The notes under the pieces: model-generated
Databases searched by the model: none
What the model was told of the DNA's origin: nothing
The model's input: only the letters and a program-made list of their open reading frames with translations
Made by a program: the position numbers and the translations under genes
Shown: one piece after another, positions 7,461-14,510 of the stretch
Numbering within the stretch: position 1 is the stretch's first letter
How the letters are laid out: each line of letters opens with the position of its first letter
Origin: Gammaproteobacteria bacterium
GTDB taxonomy: Bacteria > Pseudomonadota > Gammaproteobacteria > Halothiobacillales > Halothiobacillaceae
Assembly: GCA_029335925.2 (NCBI GenBank)
Contig: JARJMX020000077.1
Coordinates: forward strand, 1-14,510
DNA length: 14,510 bases
Reading direction: 5' to 3'

Positions 7461-8828
7461 ATGGATATCAGTTGTTTTAAAGCCTACGATATTCGTGGGC
7501 ACGTTCCAAAAGAACTTGATGCAGATCTTGCTTGGCGCATTGGTCGCGCTTATGTCGAAGAGATCCAGCCTGTCAAAGTTGTGGTTGGCTATGATGCGCG
7601 CCTTGAAAGCCCCATGCTGGCTCAAGCCCTGATAACAGGCCTTATGGAAGCGGGTGCCGAGGTCATCGATATCGGCCTATGTGGTACAGAAGAAGTTTAT
7701 TTTCACACCTTCCACCGTCAATCCCAAGGAGTCAACGGCGGCATCATGATCACTGCGAGCCATAACCCCAAGGGCTATAACGGCATGAAACTGGTGCGTG
7801 AAGGCGCACGTCCAGTCAGCAGTGACAGCGGTCTTTTGGGTATTCGTGAGCGGGTTGCCGCCTATCCAGCCACCCTACCTCCGACTCCCCTCTCAGGGCG
7901 CTGCATGCAAGATTATGACAAAACACCCTATATTGAACACCTGTTAAGCTATATCGATCGACCTTCTCTCAAGCCGCTGAAGATTGTGGCCGATCCAGGA
8001 CATGGCACCGCCGGCCCTATCCTCCGCCAGTTAGCTAAACATCTGCCCTTTGAGTTTATCTTCATACGTGATCAGCCTGATGGTCATTTCCCTGATGGCG
8101 CCCCCAATCCGCTCCTACCCGCGATGCGTACCGTCACGGCCCGTGCCGTCCTTGCGCATCATGCCGACCTCGGCCTAGCTTGGGATGGTGACTTCGATCG
8201 ATGCTTCTTCTTCGACCATACCGGTCGCTTTATCGAAGGTTACTACCTGGTCGGCTTACTGGCAGAAATCATGCTGACCAAACACCCCGGGGGCACGATT
8301 ATCCACGACCCACGTCTGATTTGGAACACCATTGAACAGGTGCGCAAAGCCGGAGGCCATCCGCTCCAGAACAAAACTGGACACGCTTTCATCAAAGAGC
8401 GTATGCGCCAAGAAAAGGCTATCTACGGTGGGGAAATGAGTTCCCACCACTACTTTCGCGATTTCGCCTATTGCGACTCAGGTATGCTGCCTTGGCTTTT
8501 GGTAACTGAACTTATTAGCAAGACAGCCACTTCTCTGGCCGAACTGGTTGATGCACGCATGCAAGCCTATCCATGCAGTGGAGAGCTCAATTACACAGTC
8601 CATGACGTCACTGCCGTCATGGAGCGTGTACTGGACTACTACGCTTCTCTCCATCCAGCCATCGATCGTACCGATGGTTTAAGCCTAGAATTTTCTACCT
8701 GGCGCTTCAACCTCCGTGCCTCCAACACCGAGCCTTTACTACGCCTTAATATCGAGACACGCGGCGATGCTGCCGCACTTGCGCACCATATCGCCGAACT
8801 TGAAAAACTTATCCAAGGCAGCGCATGA
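7461..8828 (+). CDS. manB: Phosphomannomutase (ManB/CpsG family)
   Basis: Converts mannose-6-phosphate to mannose-1-phosphate, joining the two ManC activities. The protein is 455 residues from ATG 7461, normal for the alpha-D-phosphohexomutase family. It begins MDISCFKAYDIRG. The phosphoserine is S100 in ITASHNPKGYNGMK, the Mg-binding loop is D242-G-D-F-D-R247, the sugar-specificity loop is GEMSSHHYFRD (from G324), and a C-terminal phosphate-binding stretch RASNTEPLLRLNIE is present. A TTG at 7452 overlapping the manC stop would add three residues; ATG 7461 starts at the family's usual N-terminus. Some members also act on glucose phosphates, so dual PMM/PGM activity is possible. Its stop overlaps the wzm start (ATGA 8825-8828), tying sugar supply to exporter expression. 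Confidence 0.96.
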   Translation: MDISCFKAYDIRGHVPKELDADLAWRIGRAYVEEIQPVKVVVGYDARLESPMLAQALITGLMEAGAEVIDIGLCGTEEVYFHTFHRQSQGVNGGIMITASHNPKGYNGMKLVREGARPVSSDSGLLGIRERVAAYPATLPPTPLSGRCMQDYDKTPYIEHLLSYIDRPSLKPLKIVADPGHGTAGPILRQLAKHLPFEFIFIRDQPDGHFPDGAPNPLLPAMRTVTARAVLAHHADLGLAWDGDFDRCFFFDHTGRFIEGYYLVGLLAEIMLTKHPGGTIIHDPRLIWNTIEQVRKAGGHPLQNKTGHAFIKERMRQEKAIYGGEMSSHHYFRDFAYCDSGMLPWLLVTELISKTATSLAELVDARMQAYPCSGELNYTVHDVTAVMERVLDYYASLHPAIDRTDGLSLEFSTWRFNLRASNTEPLLRLNIETRGDAAALAHHIAELEKLIQGSA

Positions 8829-9619
8829 AAACTATGCTCTTTACACTTTGGCGATACCGTTATTTTATTCTTGGAGCGATTAAAAACGAACTGCTCACTC
8901 GCTTTGCCCGCAACCGCCTGGGGGCCATCTGGATGATCATCCATCCACTGGCGCAGGTAGCCATCTACACTTTGGTCCTCTCAGCGGTACTCTCTGCTAA
9001 ACTTCCAGGAATTAACAACCAGTATGCCTATGCCATTTATCTGATGGCGGGGATTTTGAGTTGGTCACTGTTTAATGAAGTACTCAATCGCTGCCTCAAT
9101 GTTTTTCTTGAGCATGGTAACTTGCTCAAAAAAATTGCCTTTCCCCATCTTACTCTGCCTCTCATTGTTACCGGGCATGCACTTCTCAACCATGCCTTAC
9201 TCTTTCTAGCCACTCTTGCTGTATTGGTGATTTTGCTACACCCACCCACCTTATCCCTACTTTGGATACCCCTGATGGTGCTTCTCAACCTTGGCTTAGC
9301 CCTTGGCTTGGGCTTGAGCTTTGGCATTCTTAACGTGTTCATACGCGACATTGGTCAAATTGTACCGGTCATACTGCAGTTTTGGTTTTGGCTGACTCCT
9401 ATTGTTTACACCACATCCATGCTCCCTGAGAGCTACCGCGCACTTTTTTTACTTAACCCATTAAGCGCCATTGTCATGGGTTATCAGGATATTCTTGTCT
9501 ACGGCCATCGTCCTGAGCTTACCCAACTTATCTATCCAGCATGTCTGGCTGCGCTTACCCTGGCCTTAGCCCTTTTTCTTTACCGTCGCGCCTCCCAGGA
9601 GATGGTGGATATCTTATGA
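8825..9619 (+). CDS. wzm: ABC-2 type polysaccharide exporter, permease subunit
   Basis: An inner-membrane protein of 264 residues. By eye it has six hydrophobic segments: about 33-55, 65-85, 105-140 (long, possibly bent), 145-170, 178-197 and 235-256. Family hallmarks include the amphipathic N-terminal helix with ELLTRFARNRLGAIWMIIHP, the LFNEVLNRC region, ENGNLLKK-like HGNLLKKIAFP, NVFIRDIGQIV, and FWFWLTPIVY. Together with Wzt it would form the channel that moves a complete undecaprenyl-linked polysaccharide from the cytoplasm to the periplasm. It is coupled by ATGA overlaps to manB upstream and wzt downstream. A capsule or teichoic-acid-type ABC-2 permease is the main alternative, but the gene neighbours favour O-antigen export. 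Confidence 0.95.
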   Translation: MKTMLFTLWRYRYFILGAIKNELLTRFARNRLGAIWMIIHPLAQVAIYTLVLSAVLSAKLPGINNQYAYAIYLMAGILSWSLFNEVLNRCLNVFLEHGNLLKKIAFPHLTLPLIVTGHALLNHALLFLATLAVLVILLHPPTLSLLWIPLMVLLNLGLALGLGLSFGILNVFIRDIGQIVPVILQFWFWLTPIVYTTSMLPESYRALFLLNPLSAIVMGYQDILVYGHRPELTQLIYPACLAALTLALALFLYRRASQEMVDIL

Positions 9620-10830
9620 AAGATCACGTCCCCGTTCTGGAGATCATCAACCTAGGCAAGGCCTACCGCGATTTTGGTCATGAATGGCGACGCATACTCT
9701 CCTGGTTTGGCTTCCCCTTTAAGCCGCGAGCCGAATACTGGGCGCTGGAGAACATCAACCTCAATCTTGCGCCAGGCGAAGCTGTGGGCATCGTTGGCCA
9801 AAATGGAGCTGGCAAAAGCACCTTGCTTAAGCTTATTACCGGCACCCTCAAGCCTACTACTGGAAAAGTCATAGTACGCGGGCGCATGGCTGCCATCCTT
9901 GAATTGGGACTAGGCTTTCATCCAGAGCTTACTGGACGGCAAAATGCCTACCATATCGCCGGCCTTATGGGCTGCTCGCGGCAACAGACCGATGCCATCA
10001 TCGATGCGATCGAGGACTTTGCCGAAATCGGCGCCTACTTCGATCAACCCGTGCGCACTTACTCCAGCGGCATGCAAATGCGCGTAGCTTTCAGTGTCGT
10101 CAGCAGCATACGGCCAGACATCCTGATTATCGATGAAGCCCTTGCCGTTGGTGATGCTTACTTTCAACACAAATGTTTCCGACGCATTCGTACCTTCAAG
10201 GAGCAAGGTACGGCTTTATTGTTTGTCTCCCATGATCCAGGCGCAGTGCGTACCCTCTGCGAACGTGCCATCATCCTTGAACGGGGCCGCCTGCTACGTA
10301 GCGGCAGCCCGGACACTATACTCGACTATTACAATGCCCTCATTGCGTGTAAGGAAGAGGAAACCATTCGGCAACAGGCCGGGTTAACTCGCTCGGGATC
10401 GGGCGAGGCACGCATCATAAGTGCTAGCTTGCACGGCCAAGACGGCCCGCGCAACATTTTTATATCCGGCGAACCGGCCTGCATTAACGTTGTGCTCGAT
10501 CTCCATAATTCCCTGGATGATCTTACCCTTGGCATACTCATTCGTGACCGGTTAGGTAATGAAGTCTTTGGCACCAACAGCTTTAATCTTGGCATCCCTC
10601 TCCATTCCCTAACCGGCAAGCCCGCGCCGCAAACCCTGCGCTTTACCATTCCTAAGCTCAATCTAGGTCCAGGAAGTTATAGCCTAACCGTTGCCCTGCA
10701 TGCAGGCTTTGCTCATACCATCAAGAATTACGACTGGTGGGATGGTGCCCTAACCTTTGAAGTCGTATGCCCAACAGAGCGCCCCTTCATCGGGGTGGCC
10801 GCGCTTGATGTTCAACTGCAGATTTCATGA
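9616..10830 (+). CDS. wzt: ABC polysaccharide exporter, ATPase with C-terminal glycan-recognition domain
   Basis: The cytoplasmic ATPase of the exporter, 404 residues. The nucleotide-binding domain has the Walker A GQNGAGKST (61-69), the signature YSSGMQMRVAF (149-159), Walker B ILIIDEALAVGD (169-180) and the H-loop VSHD (204-207). Beyond about residue 255 there is a 150-residue beta-rich extension (EARIISASL through FIGVAALDVQLQIS) that is absent from short capsule-type ATPases. In E. coli O8/O9a Wzt this domain binds the modified non-reducing end of the matching O-polysaccharide and is required for export. Its presence suggests this chain also carries a terminal cap. The start ATG 9616 is in an ATGA overlap with wzm; an in-frame ATG at 9541 would lie inside wzm and is rejected. 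The stop overlaps the next gene in the same way. Confidence 0.95.
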   Translation: MKDHVPVLEIINLGKAYRDFGHEWRRILSWFGFPFKPRAEYWALENINLNLAPGEAVGIVGQNGAGKSTLLKLITGTLKPTTGKVIVRGRMAAILELGLGFHPELTGRQNAYHIAGLMGCSRQQTDAIIDAIEDFAEIGAYFDQPVRTYSSGMQMRVAFSVVSSIRPDILIIDEALAVGDAYFQHKCFRRIRTFKEQGTALLFVSHDPGAVRTLCERAIILERGRLLRSGSPDTILDYYNALIACKEEETIRQQAGLTRSGSGEARIISASLHGQDGPRNIFISGEPACINVVLDLHNSLDDLTLGILIRDRLGNEVFGTNSFNLGIPLHSLTGKPAPQTLRFTIPKLNLGPGSYSLTVALHAGFAHTIKNYDWWDGALTFEVVCPTERPFIGVAALDVQLQIS

Positions 10831-11957
10831 AAGTCGCGATCGTCCATGACTGGCTTACTGTCGTAGGAGGAGCTGAACAGGTCCTTGCCGAGCTTTTACG
10901 CATCTTTCCCCAGGCTGAAGTCTTCACCATAGTGGACGCCCTCCCCTCCCATCAGCGCACCTGGCTTAAGGGGCATAGTGTCCATACTAGCTTCATTCAA
11001 CGCTTGCCATGGGGCAAAACACATTATCGCTGGTATATACCCTGGATGCCCATTGCGGTTGAACAGTTTGATTTACGCGACTTTGATCTTATTCTCTCCA
11101 GCAGTCATGCTATTGCCAAAGGTGTGCTGGTTGGGCCGGATCAACTGCATATCAGTTATACCCACTCCCCTATGCGTTATGCCTGGGACATGCAACATGC
11201 CTACCTTGAAGAGGCTAAGCTGCACGGCCTACGCGGCCTACTATCGCGTCTGATCCTTCACAAGCTGCGTCTTTGGGATAGCCGTACGGCCAACGGTGTC
11301 GATTACTTTATAGCCAACTCATACTTTATTGCTCGGCGCATCGAAAAAGTCTATCGTCGGCAGGCCGAAGTGATTTATCCGCCCGTGGATACGGAGTTTT
11401 TTTATCCTACAGCACAAACTAGAGAAGATTTTTATCTGACCGCCTCCCGGCTTGTACCTTACAAGCGCGTGGATTTGCTTATCGAAACCTTTCGTACCCT
11501 GCCGGAGCGCCGTTTAGTTGTCGTAGGCAGTGGTTTTGAGGAAAAACGTCTGCGCCGTAGGATACCGGCCAATGTGGAACTGCTGGGTGCCTGCAGTCGC
11601 GAACACCTGCGCGAACTCATGAGCAAGGCACGAGCCTTCCTTTATGCGGCTGAAGAAGACTTCGGCATCGCCATTGTTGAGGCGCAAGCCTGTGGTTGTC
11701 CTATTATCGCCTACGGCCGTGGAGGGGCCAGAGAGACGGTGATCCCCCACCCCGCACCTCAGGCCACCGGCGTACTCTATCCCGAGCAAAGCATTGCCAG
11801 TCTTCGCCAGGCCCTGCGCTATTTCGAGCAACATGCCCAGGACATCGACCCGTACGCCTGTCAAGCCCATGCTCAGCGCTTCAGCCGAAGCCGTTTTCAG
11901 CATGCCATGACCGCCTTTATCCAAGCCAAGCTGCAAAACTGGCAGGCTCGCTTATGA
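10827..11957 (+). CDS. GT4 family glycosyltransferase, WbaZ-like (probable mannosyl- or rhamnosyltransferase)
   Basis: A 376-residue GT-B fold, retaining glycosyltransferase. The N-terminus MKVAIVHDWLTVVGGAEQVL has the acceptor-domain glycine loop GGAE. SYTHSPMRYAWD (near residue 110), YPPVDTEFF, YLTASRLVPYKRVDLLIE and the donor-site E277...E285 pair in EEDFGIAIVEAQACGCPII follow. This series of motifs resembles the WbaZ-like GT4 branch, which includes O-antigen mannosyltransferases. The donor cannot be read from sequence: GDP-mannose and dTDP-rhamnose are both made by this locus. No signal peptide or membrane segment is seen, consistent with action on the cytoplasmic membrane face. It is coupled by ATGA overlaps to wzt and to the next glycosyltransferase. 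Confidence 0.9.
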   Translation: MKVAIVHDWLTVVGGAEQVLAELLRIFPQAEVFTIVDALPSHQRTWLKGHSVHTSFIQRLPWGKTHYRWYIPWMPIAVEQFDLRDFDLILSSSHAIAKGVLVGPDQLHISYTHSPMRYAWDMQHAYLEEAKLHGLRGLLSRLILHKLRLWDSRTANGVDYFIANSYFIARRIEKVYRRQAEVIYPPVDTEFFYPTAQTREDFYLTASRLVPYKRVDLLIETFRTLPERRLVVVGSGFEEKRLRRRIPANVELLGACSREHLRELMSKARAFLYAAEEDFGIAIVEAQACGCPIIAYGRGGARETVIPHPAPQATGVLYPEQSIASLRQALRYFEQHAQDIDPYACQAHAQRFSRSRFQHAMTAFIQAKLQNWQARL

Positions 11958-13096
11958 TGCGCATTGTGTTTAATACCCACATCCTCCGCCAACCGCTAAC
12001 CGGCATTGGCCGCTACACCTTGAAACTGACCCATGCCCTTATGCAACTTGGCCATGAGGTACACGGGCTTACTGTCGATCCACGGCATTTCTATCCCGCC
12101 GCTGCCAGGGCTTCTTCGAGGCGTTGGATTAAGCTTGCTGCGACCATCCCCGGCGTACGCCACCTACAACGCATACGTTTACAAAAATACCTGCAAGGCT
12201 ATACCGAGCGCTGGATTTATCACGAACCCAATTACCTGCCCCTAAACTTCTCTGGGCCGACGGTCATTACTGTGCATGATCTATCCTGGATACGCTACCC
12301 CCATACCCACCCGCGTGCGCGGGTGGCCTATCTGAACCGGCATTTTCCGGCAGCTCTGCAGCAAGCTGCGCATATCCTGACCGTATCCGAATTCACCCGC
12401 GCCGAACTGATGGACATCTTTGCGCTTCCTGCAAGCCGCATCAGCGTGACTCCCCTGGGTGTGGATCGAGAACACTATCATCCCCACAGCGCACAGACAT
12501 GCCAAGCCATCCTCAGTCAATATCAACTCACCTGGCATCGTTACATTCTGAGTGTCGGCACCCTGGAGCCAAGAAAAAACCTCACTCTTGCCGTCCAGGC
12601 GCATAGTTTGCTGCCACGATCCATACAAAAAAAGTACCCGCTGGTACTGATTGGTACCCAAGGATGGCTCAAAAGTGCATTTTGGCCGGTTCTCGAAAAA
12701 CAAATCAGGCAAGGCAGTGTATTTGTTCTAGGCTATGTTACCGATCATGCGTTACCTTGCCTTTACTCCGGAGCAAATGCCTTAGTCTATCCCTCCTTTT
12801 ATGAAGGGTTTGGTTTACCACCGCTGGAAGCCATGGCCTGTGGCACACCGGTCATCACCTCGACAGCACAAGCTTTGCGTGAGGTAGGGGGTAACGCGAC
12901 ACTCACTGTCGCGGCTGATGACCCGCGATGCCTGAAGGATCGCCTGATGATGGTGCTCGAAGATCAAACTCTCGTCGAGTCCCTGCGCTGTCTGGGCCTG
13001 CAGCGCGCCAGTCACTTCACCTGGCAAGCCTGCGCCGAAAAGACCCTGCATGCTTACCGCCTGGCCCAGGACTACCATGCAAGCTGCCTGGCATAG
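11954..13096 (+). CDS. GT4 family glycosyltransferase, MtfB/WbdB-like (probable mannosyltransferase)
   Basis: A 380-residue GT-B glycosyltransferase distinct from its neighbour. It begins MMRIVFNTHILRQPLTGIGR with the GIGRYT acceptor loop. TVHDLSWIRYP, HILTVSEFTRAEL, VTPLGVDREHY, YILSVGTLEPRKNL (near residue 198), and YPSFYEGFGLPPLEAMACG with the donor-binding E284/E292 pair are all present. This set matches the MtfB-like GT4 group, which includes mannosyltransferases of polymannose O-antigens such as WbdB. ATG 11954 overlaps the previous stop; ATG 11957 is directly adjacent and equally possible. A long open frame continues upstream to 11696, but there it only runs antiparallel in phase to the previous gene and is not coding. 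A strong GC palindrome lies inside the gene at 12307-12326. Confidence 0.9.
   Translation: MMRIVFNTHILRQPLTGIGRYTLKLTHALMQLGHEVHGLTVDPRHFYPAAARASSRRWIKLAATIPGVRHLQRIRLQKYLQGYTERWIYHEPNYLPLNFSGPTVITVHDLSWIRYPHTHPRARVAYLNRHFPAALQQAAHILTVSEFTRAELMDIFALPASRISVTPLGVDREHYHPHSAQTCQAILSQYQLTWHRYILSVGTLEPRKNLTLAVQAHSLLPRSIQKKYPLVLIGTQGWLKSAFWPVLEKQIRQGSVFVLGYVTDHALPCLYSGANALVYPSFYEGFGLPPLEAMACGTPVITSTAQALREVGGNATLTVAADDPRCLKDRLMMVLEDQTLVESLRCLGLQRASHFTWQACAEKTLHAYRLAQDYHASCLA
12307..12326. repeat. Intragenic GC-rich palindrome, 9-bp stem
   Basis: CCACCCGCG (12307-12315) and CGCGGGTGG (12318-12326) are exact reverse complements separated by TG. In mRNA the innermost pairs would open to give about an 8-bp, almost all-G:C stem. 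It lies in the second GT4 gene over the codons for HPRARVA. It could slow ribosomes or polymerase, or simply reflect codon choice. Confidence 0.5.
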
Positions 13097-13151
13097 CTTT
13101 GATCTATTTGCTAAAATGAAAAATCTGCATAACACGAATGCTAATCATTCA

Positions 13152-14510
13152 ATGGATATCGATCAACTCCTTACCCGCGTACGCGCAGCCGCGGAAAAGA
13201 TTCCGCTTAGCGAATACCCATCCCCCACCCCGCTCACCCCAACCACTTTAGACCTATCTCAAGAAGAAACGACCAGCCTATCCATTCAAATGCTGATCAG
13301 TATTCCCCAGCAGTATTTTCTGCAGGAAAGCTATCGTCTGCTCTTTGCCCGCCCAATCGACTCCCAAGGCTTTAATCATTATCAAGGGCTGCTAAGCGAC
13401 GGTTACAGCCGCACGGAAATCCTCTACATGCTGGTGCATTCCCCGGAAGGTAAACGCCTTGGACTAAAACTCCGCGGTCTAGGCTGGCGTAGTATATTGT
13501 GCCGCTGGAGTCTAAAATATTACAAATACATCCCCCCAAGAATTCACTCCGCCTTGTACGCTGGACGTGGCGGCTTGGTCGGCAAACTGGCGCGTCTGCT
13601 GCCGGGCGGGATACTGCGCATCTTGCTGGCCCCTTTTTGGCTCAACCGCTTACCCAGACGATGGCTCAAGGCTTGGGAAAATACCATTCGCCAACCCTTG
13701 GCCCCTTTTACCGCATACACCTTCGTCCTGCAACAAGACATCACTCAACTACGGCATAAGCTTTCTGAAGTGCAGCAAGATGCAGAAGATATGATCAATA
13801 GCATCAAAACAGAGCTTGCCACCATGCAAAACACCCAAGCTCAACTTGGGCACCACCTTGTCAAGCTTGAACAAACCAGCCAGGCCCAGGACAAGCGACA
13901 AAGCGCACAAGAGCAAACCCTTGCCTGGCTGCGCTATAGTCTTAGTCATCACTGGCACCGTGCCTTGCTTGCAACTTCCCCCACTCCTTCGCTGTCGGCC
14001 TTACCTACAGACGAACAGGAGGAGGCGCTGGATGCCTTCTATATCGCTTTTGAGGACGCCTGCCGGGGCAGCGAAGAGGATATTTACCAAAACCTGCAAG
14101 TCTATCTTGAGCCTATTCAGCATAGTGCTGCCGCCCAAGGGTATCCCATTATTGATCTGGGATGCGGGCGCGGCGAGTGGCTGCGTCTGCTGCACGAACA
14201 CGGCTTGCAGGCGCGAGGTGTTGATCGGAGTCTTGCCATGGTTGAGCGGGCAAGGGCATATGGCCTTGAGGTCGAACAGGACGATGCCGTGCAAGCCTTA
14301 AGCCGCCTGCCGGATGCAAGTGTCGGTGCGGTGACCGGCTTTCACATCATTGAGCATTTACCCTTTTCCGCCTTGTTTCGTCTCTTTGCCGAAGCCGCAC
14401 GGGTGCTTGTTCCCAACGGCATGATCATCTTTGAGACCCCTAATCCAGAAAACATCCTTGTGGGTAGTCACACCTTCTATCACGACCCGACCCATCGCAA
14501 TCCCATCACT
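13152..14510 (+). CDS. DUF4214-like / coiled coil / SAM-dependent methyltransferase protein (3' truncated by window edge)
   Basis: The frame stays open to the last base, giving at least 453 residues with no stop. Residues about 45-100 (QQYFLQESYRLLFARPIDSQ then GFNHYQGLLSDGYSRTEILY) resemble a DUF4214 domain. Residues 142-164 are hydrophobic (LARLLPGGILRILLAPFWL), perhaps a membrane-surface helix. Residues about 190-262 are a Gln/Glu/Lys-rich predicted coiled coil. A class I methyltransferase domain follows: IIDLGCGRGEW (333-343) is the SAM-binding loop, FHIIEHL is at 397-403, and FETPNPENIL then HTFYHDPTHRNP at 427-451. This last stretch recalls methyltransferases of polysaccharide clusters. 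ATG 13152 (MDIDQLLTRVR) matches the usual start of such proteins; an in-frame ATG at 13116 adds 12 residues. A capping role for the exported glycan is inferred from its place after wzt and the glycosyltransferases. More domains may follow outside the window. Confidence 0.85.
   Translation, partial: MDIDQLLTRVRAAAEKIPLSEYPSPTPLTPTTLDLSQEETTSLSIQMLISIPQQYFLQESYRLLFARPIDSQGFNHYQGLLSDGYSRTEILYMLVHSPEGKRLGLKLRGLGWRSILCRWSLKYYKYIPPRIHSALYAGRGGLVGKLARLLPGGILRILLAPFWLNRLPRRWLKAWENTIRQPLAPFTAYTFVLQQDITQLRHKLSEVQQDAEDMINSIKTELATMQNTQAQLGHHLVKLEQTSQAQDKRQSAQEQTLAWLRYSLSHHWHRALLATSPTPSLSALPTDEQEEALDAFYIAFEDACRGSEEDIYQNLQVYLEPIQHSAAAQGYPIIDLGCGRGEWLRLLHEHGLQARGVDRSLAMVERARAYGLEVEQDDAVQALSRLPDASVGAVTGFHIIEHLPFSALFRLFAEAARVLVPNGMIIFETPNPENILVGSHTFYHDPTHRNPIT

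Noticed and set aside
11696-11953. Upstream extension of the second GT4 open frame by 86 codons
   Set aside because: It overlaps the C-terminal donor domain of the first GT4 in another frame, gives a Pro/Arg-rich sequence without homology, and the normal N-terminus MRIVFNTHILRQPLTGIGR begins at 11954/11957.
13499-14301. Several alternative-frame open frames on both strands over the right-hand end (such as 13816-14301)
   Set aside because: They are shadows of the continuous 453-codon frame from 13152, which has clear methyltransferase motifs and simply runs out of the window without a stop.
1-14510. CRISPR arrays, tRNA or rRNA genes, insertion sequences or transposase genes
   Set aside because: No regularly spaced repeats, cloverleaf or rRNA-like sequence, transposase motif or terminal inverted repeat pair was found; nearly all of the window is accounted for by sense-strand coding genes.

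Overview
The window looks like part of a surface-polysaccharide (probably lipopolysaccharide O-antigen) locus from a Gram-negative proteobacterium. The supporting signs are an ABC-2 type polysaccharide export pair of the Wzm/Wzt kind with a C-terminal glycan-recognition extension on Wzt, a complete dTDP-L-rhamnose pathway, a ManC/ManB pair, an enterobacterial-type short Ugd, and tight ATGA-coupled genes. Base composition is moderate to high in G+C. I cannot fix the genus; a beta-, gamma- or acidithiobacillus-type lineage would fit. All genes I accept lie on the + strand.

Layout. (1) 1-234: the 3' end of a UDP-glucuronate 4-epimerase-like gene, followed by a hairpin-rich spacer (235-420) with one likely terminator. 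(2) 421-1205: a two-gene MNT/HEPN (MntA-HepT, type VII) toxin-antitoxin module, intact by motif, inserted between sugar-nucleotide genes. (3) 1326-2519: ugd, making UDP-glucuronate. (4) 2525-5982: rfbA-rfbC-rfbD-rfbB, all four steps from glucose-1-phosphate to dTDP-L-rhamnose, in an order different from the common BDAC. (5) 6022-8828: manC and manB, supplying GDP-mannose. (6) 8825-10830: wzm and wzt, the exporter. (7) 10827-13096: two GT4 (GT-B fold, retaining) glycosyltransferases. (8) 13152 to the right edge: an incomplete multidomain protein with a DUF4214-like region, a hydrophobic/amphipathic stretch, a coiled coil and a SAM-dependent methyltransferase domain. It has no stop codon in the window.

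How they work together (inference). Ugd and the epimerase would supply UDP-GlcA/UDP-GalA, Rml enzymes supply dTDP-L-Rha, and ManC/ManB supply GDP-Man. No GDP-mannose dehydratase or reductase is seen, so mannose itself is the expected GDP-sugar donor. The GT4 enzymes assemble the chain in the cytoplasm, the methyltransferase protein is a candidate for capping the non-reducing end, and Wzt would recognise the finished chain for export through Wzm. No Wzx, Wzy or initiating transferase is present.

The best candidate for something less described is the right-edge methyltransferase. It pairs a coiled coil with a capping-type methyltransferase, as in the WbdD chain-length ruler, but in the opposite domain order and with no kinase seen so far. 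The MntA-HepT module inside the sugar locus, the hairpin cluster beside it, and a composition shift around the end of ugd suggest that the locus is a mosaic.
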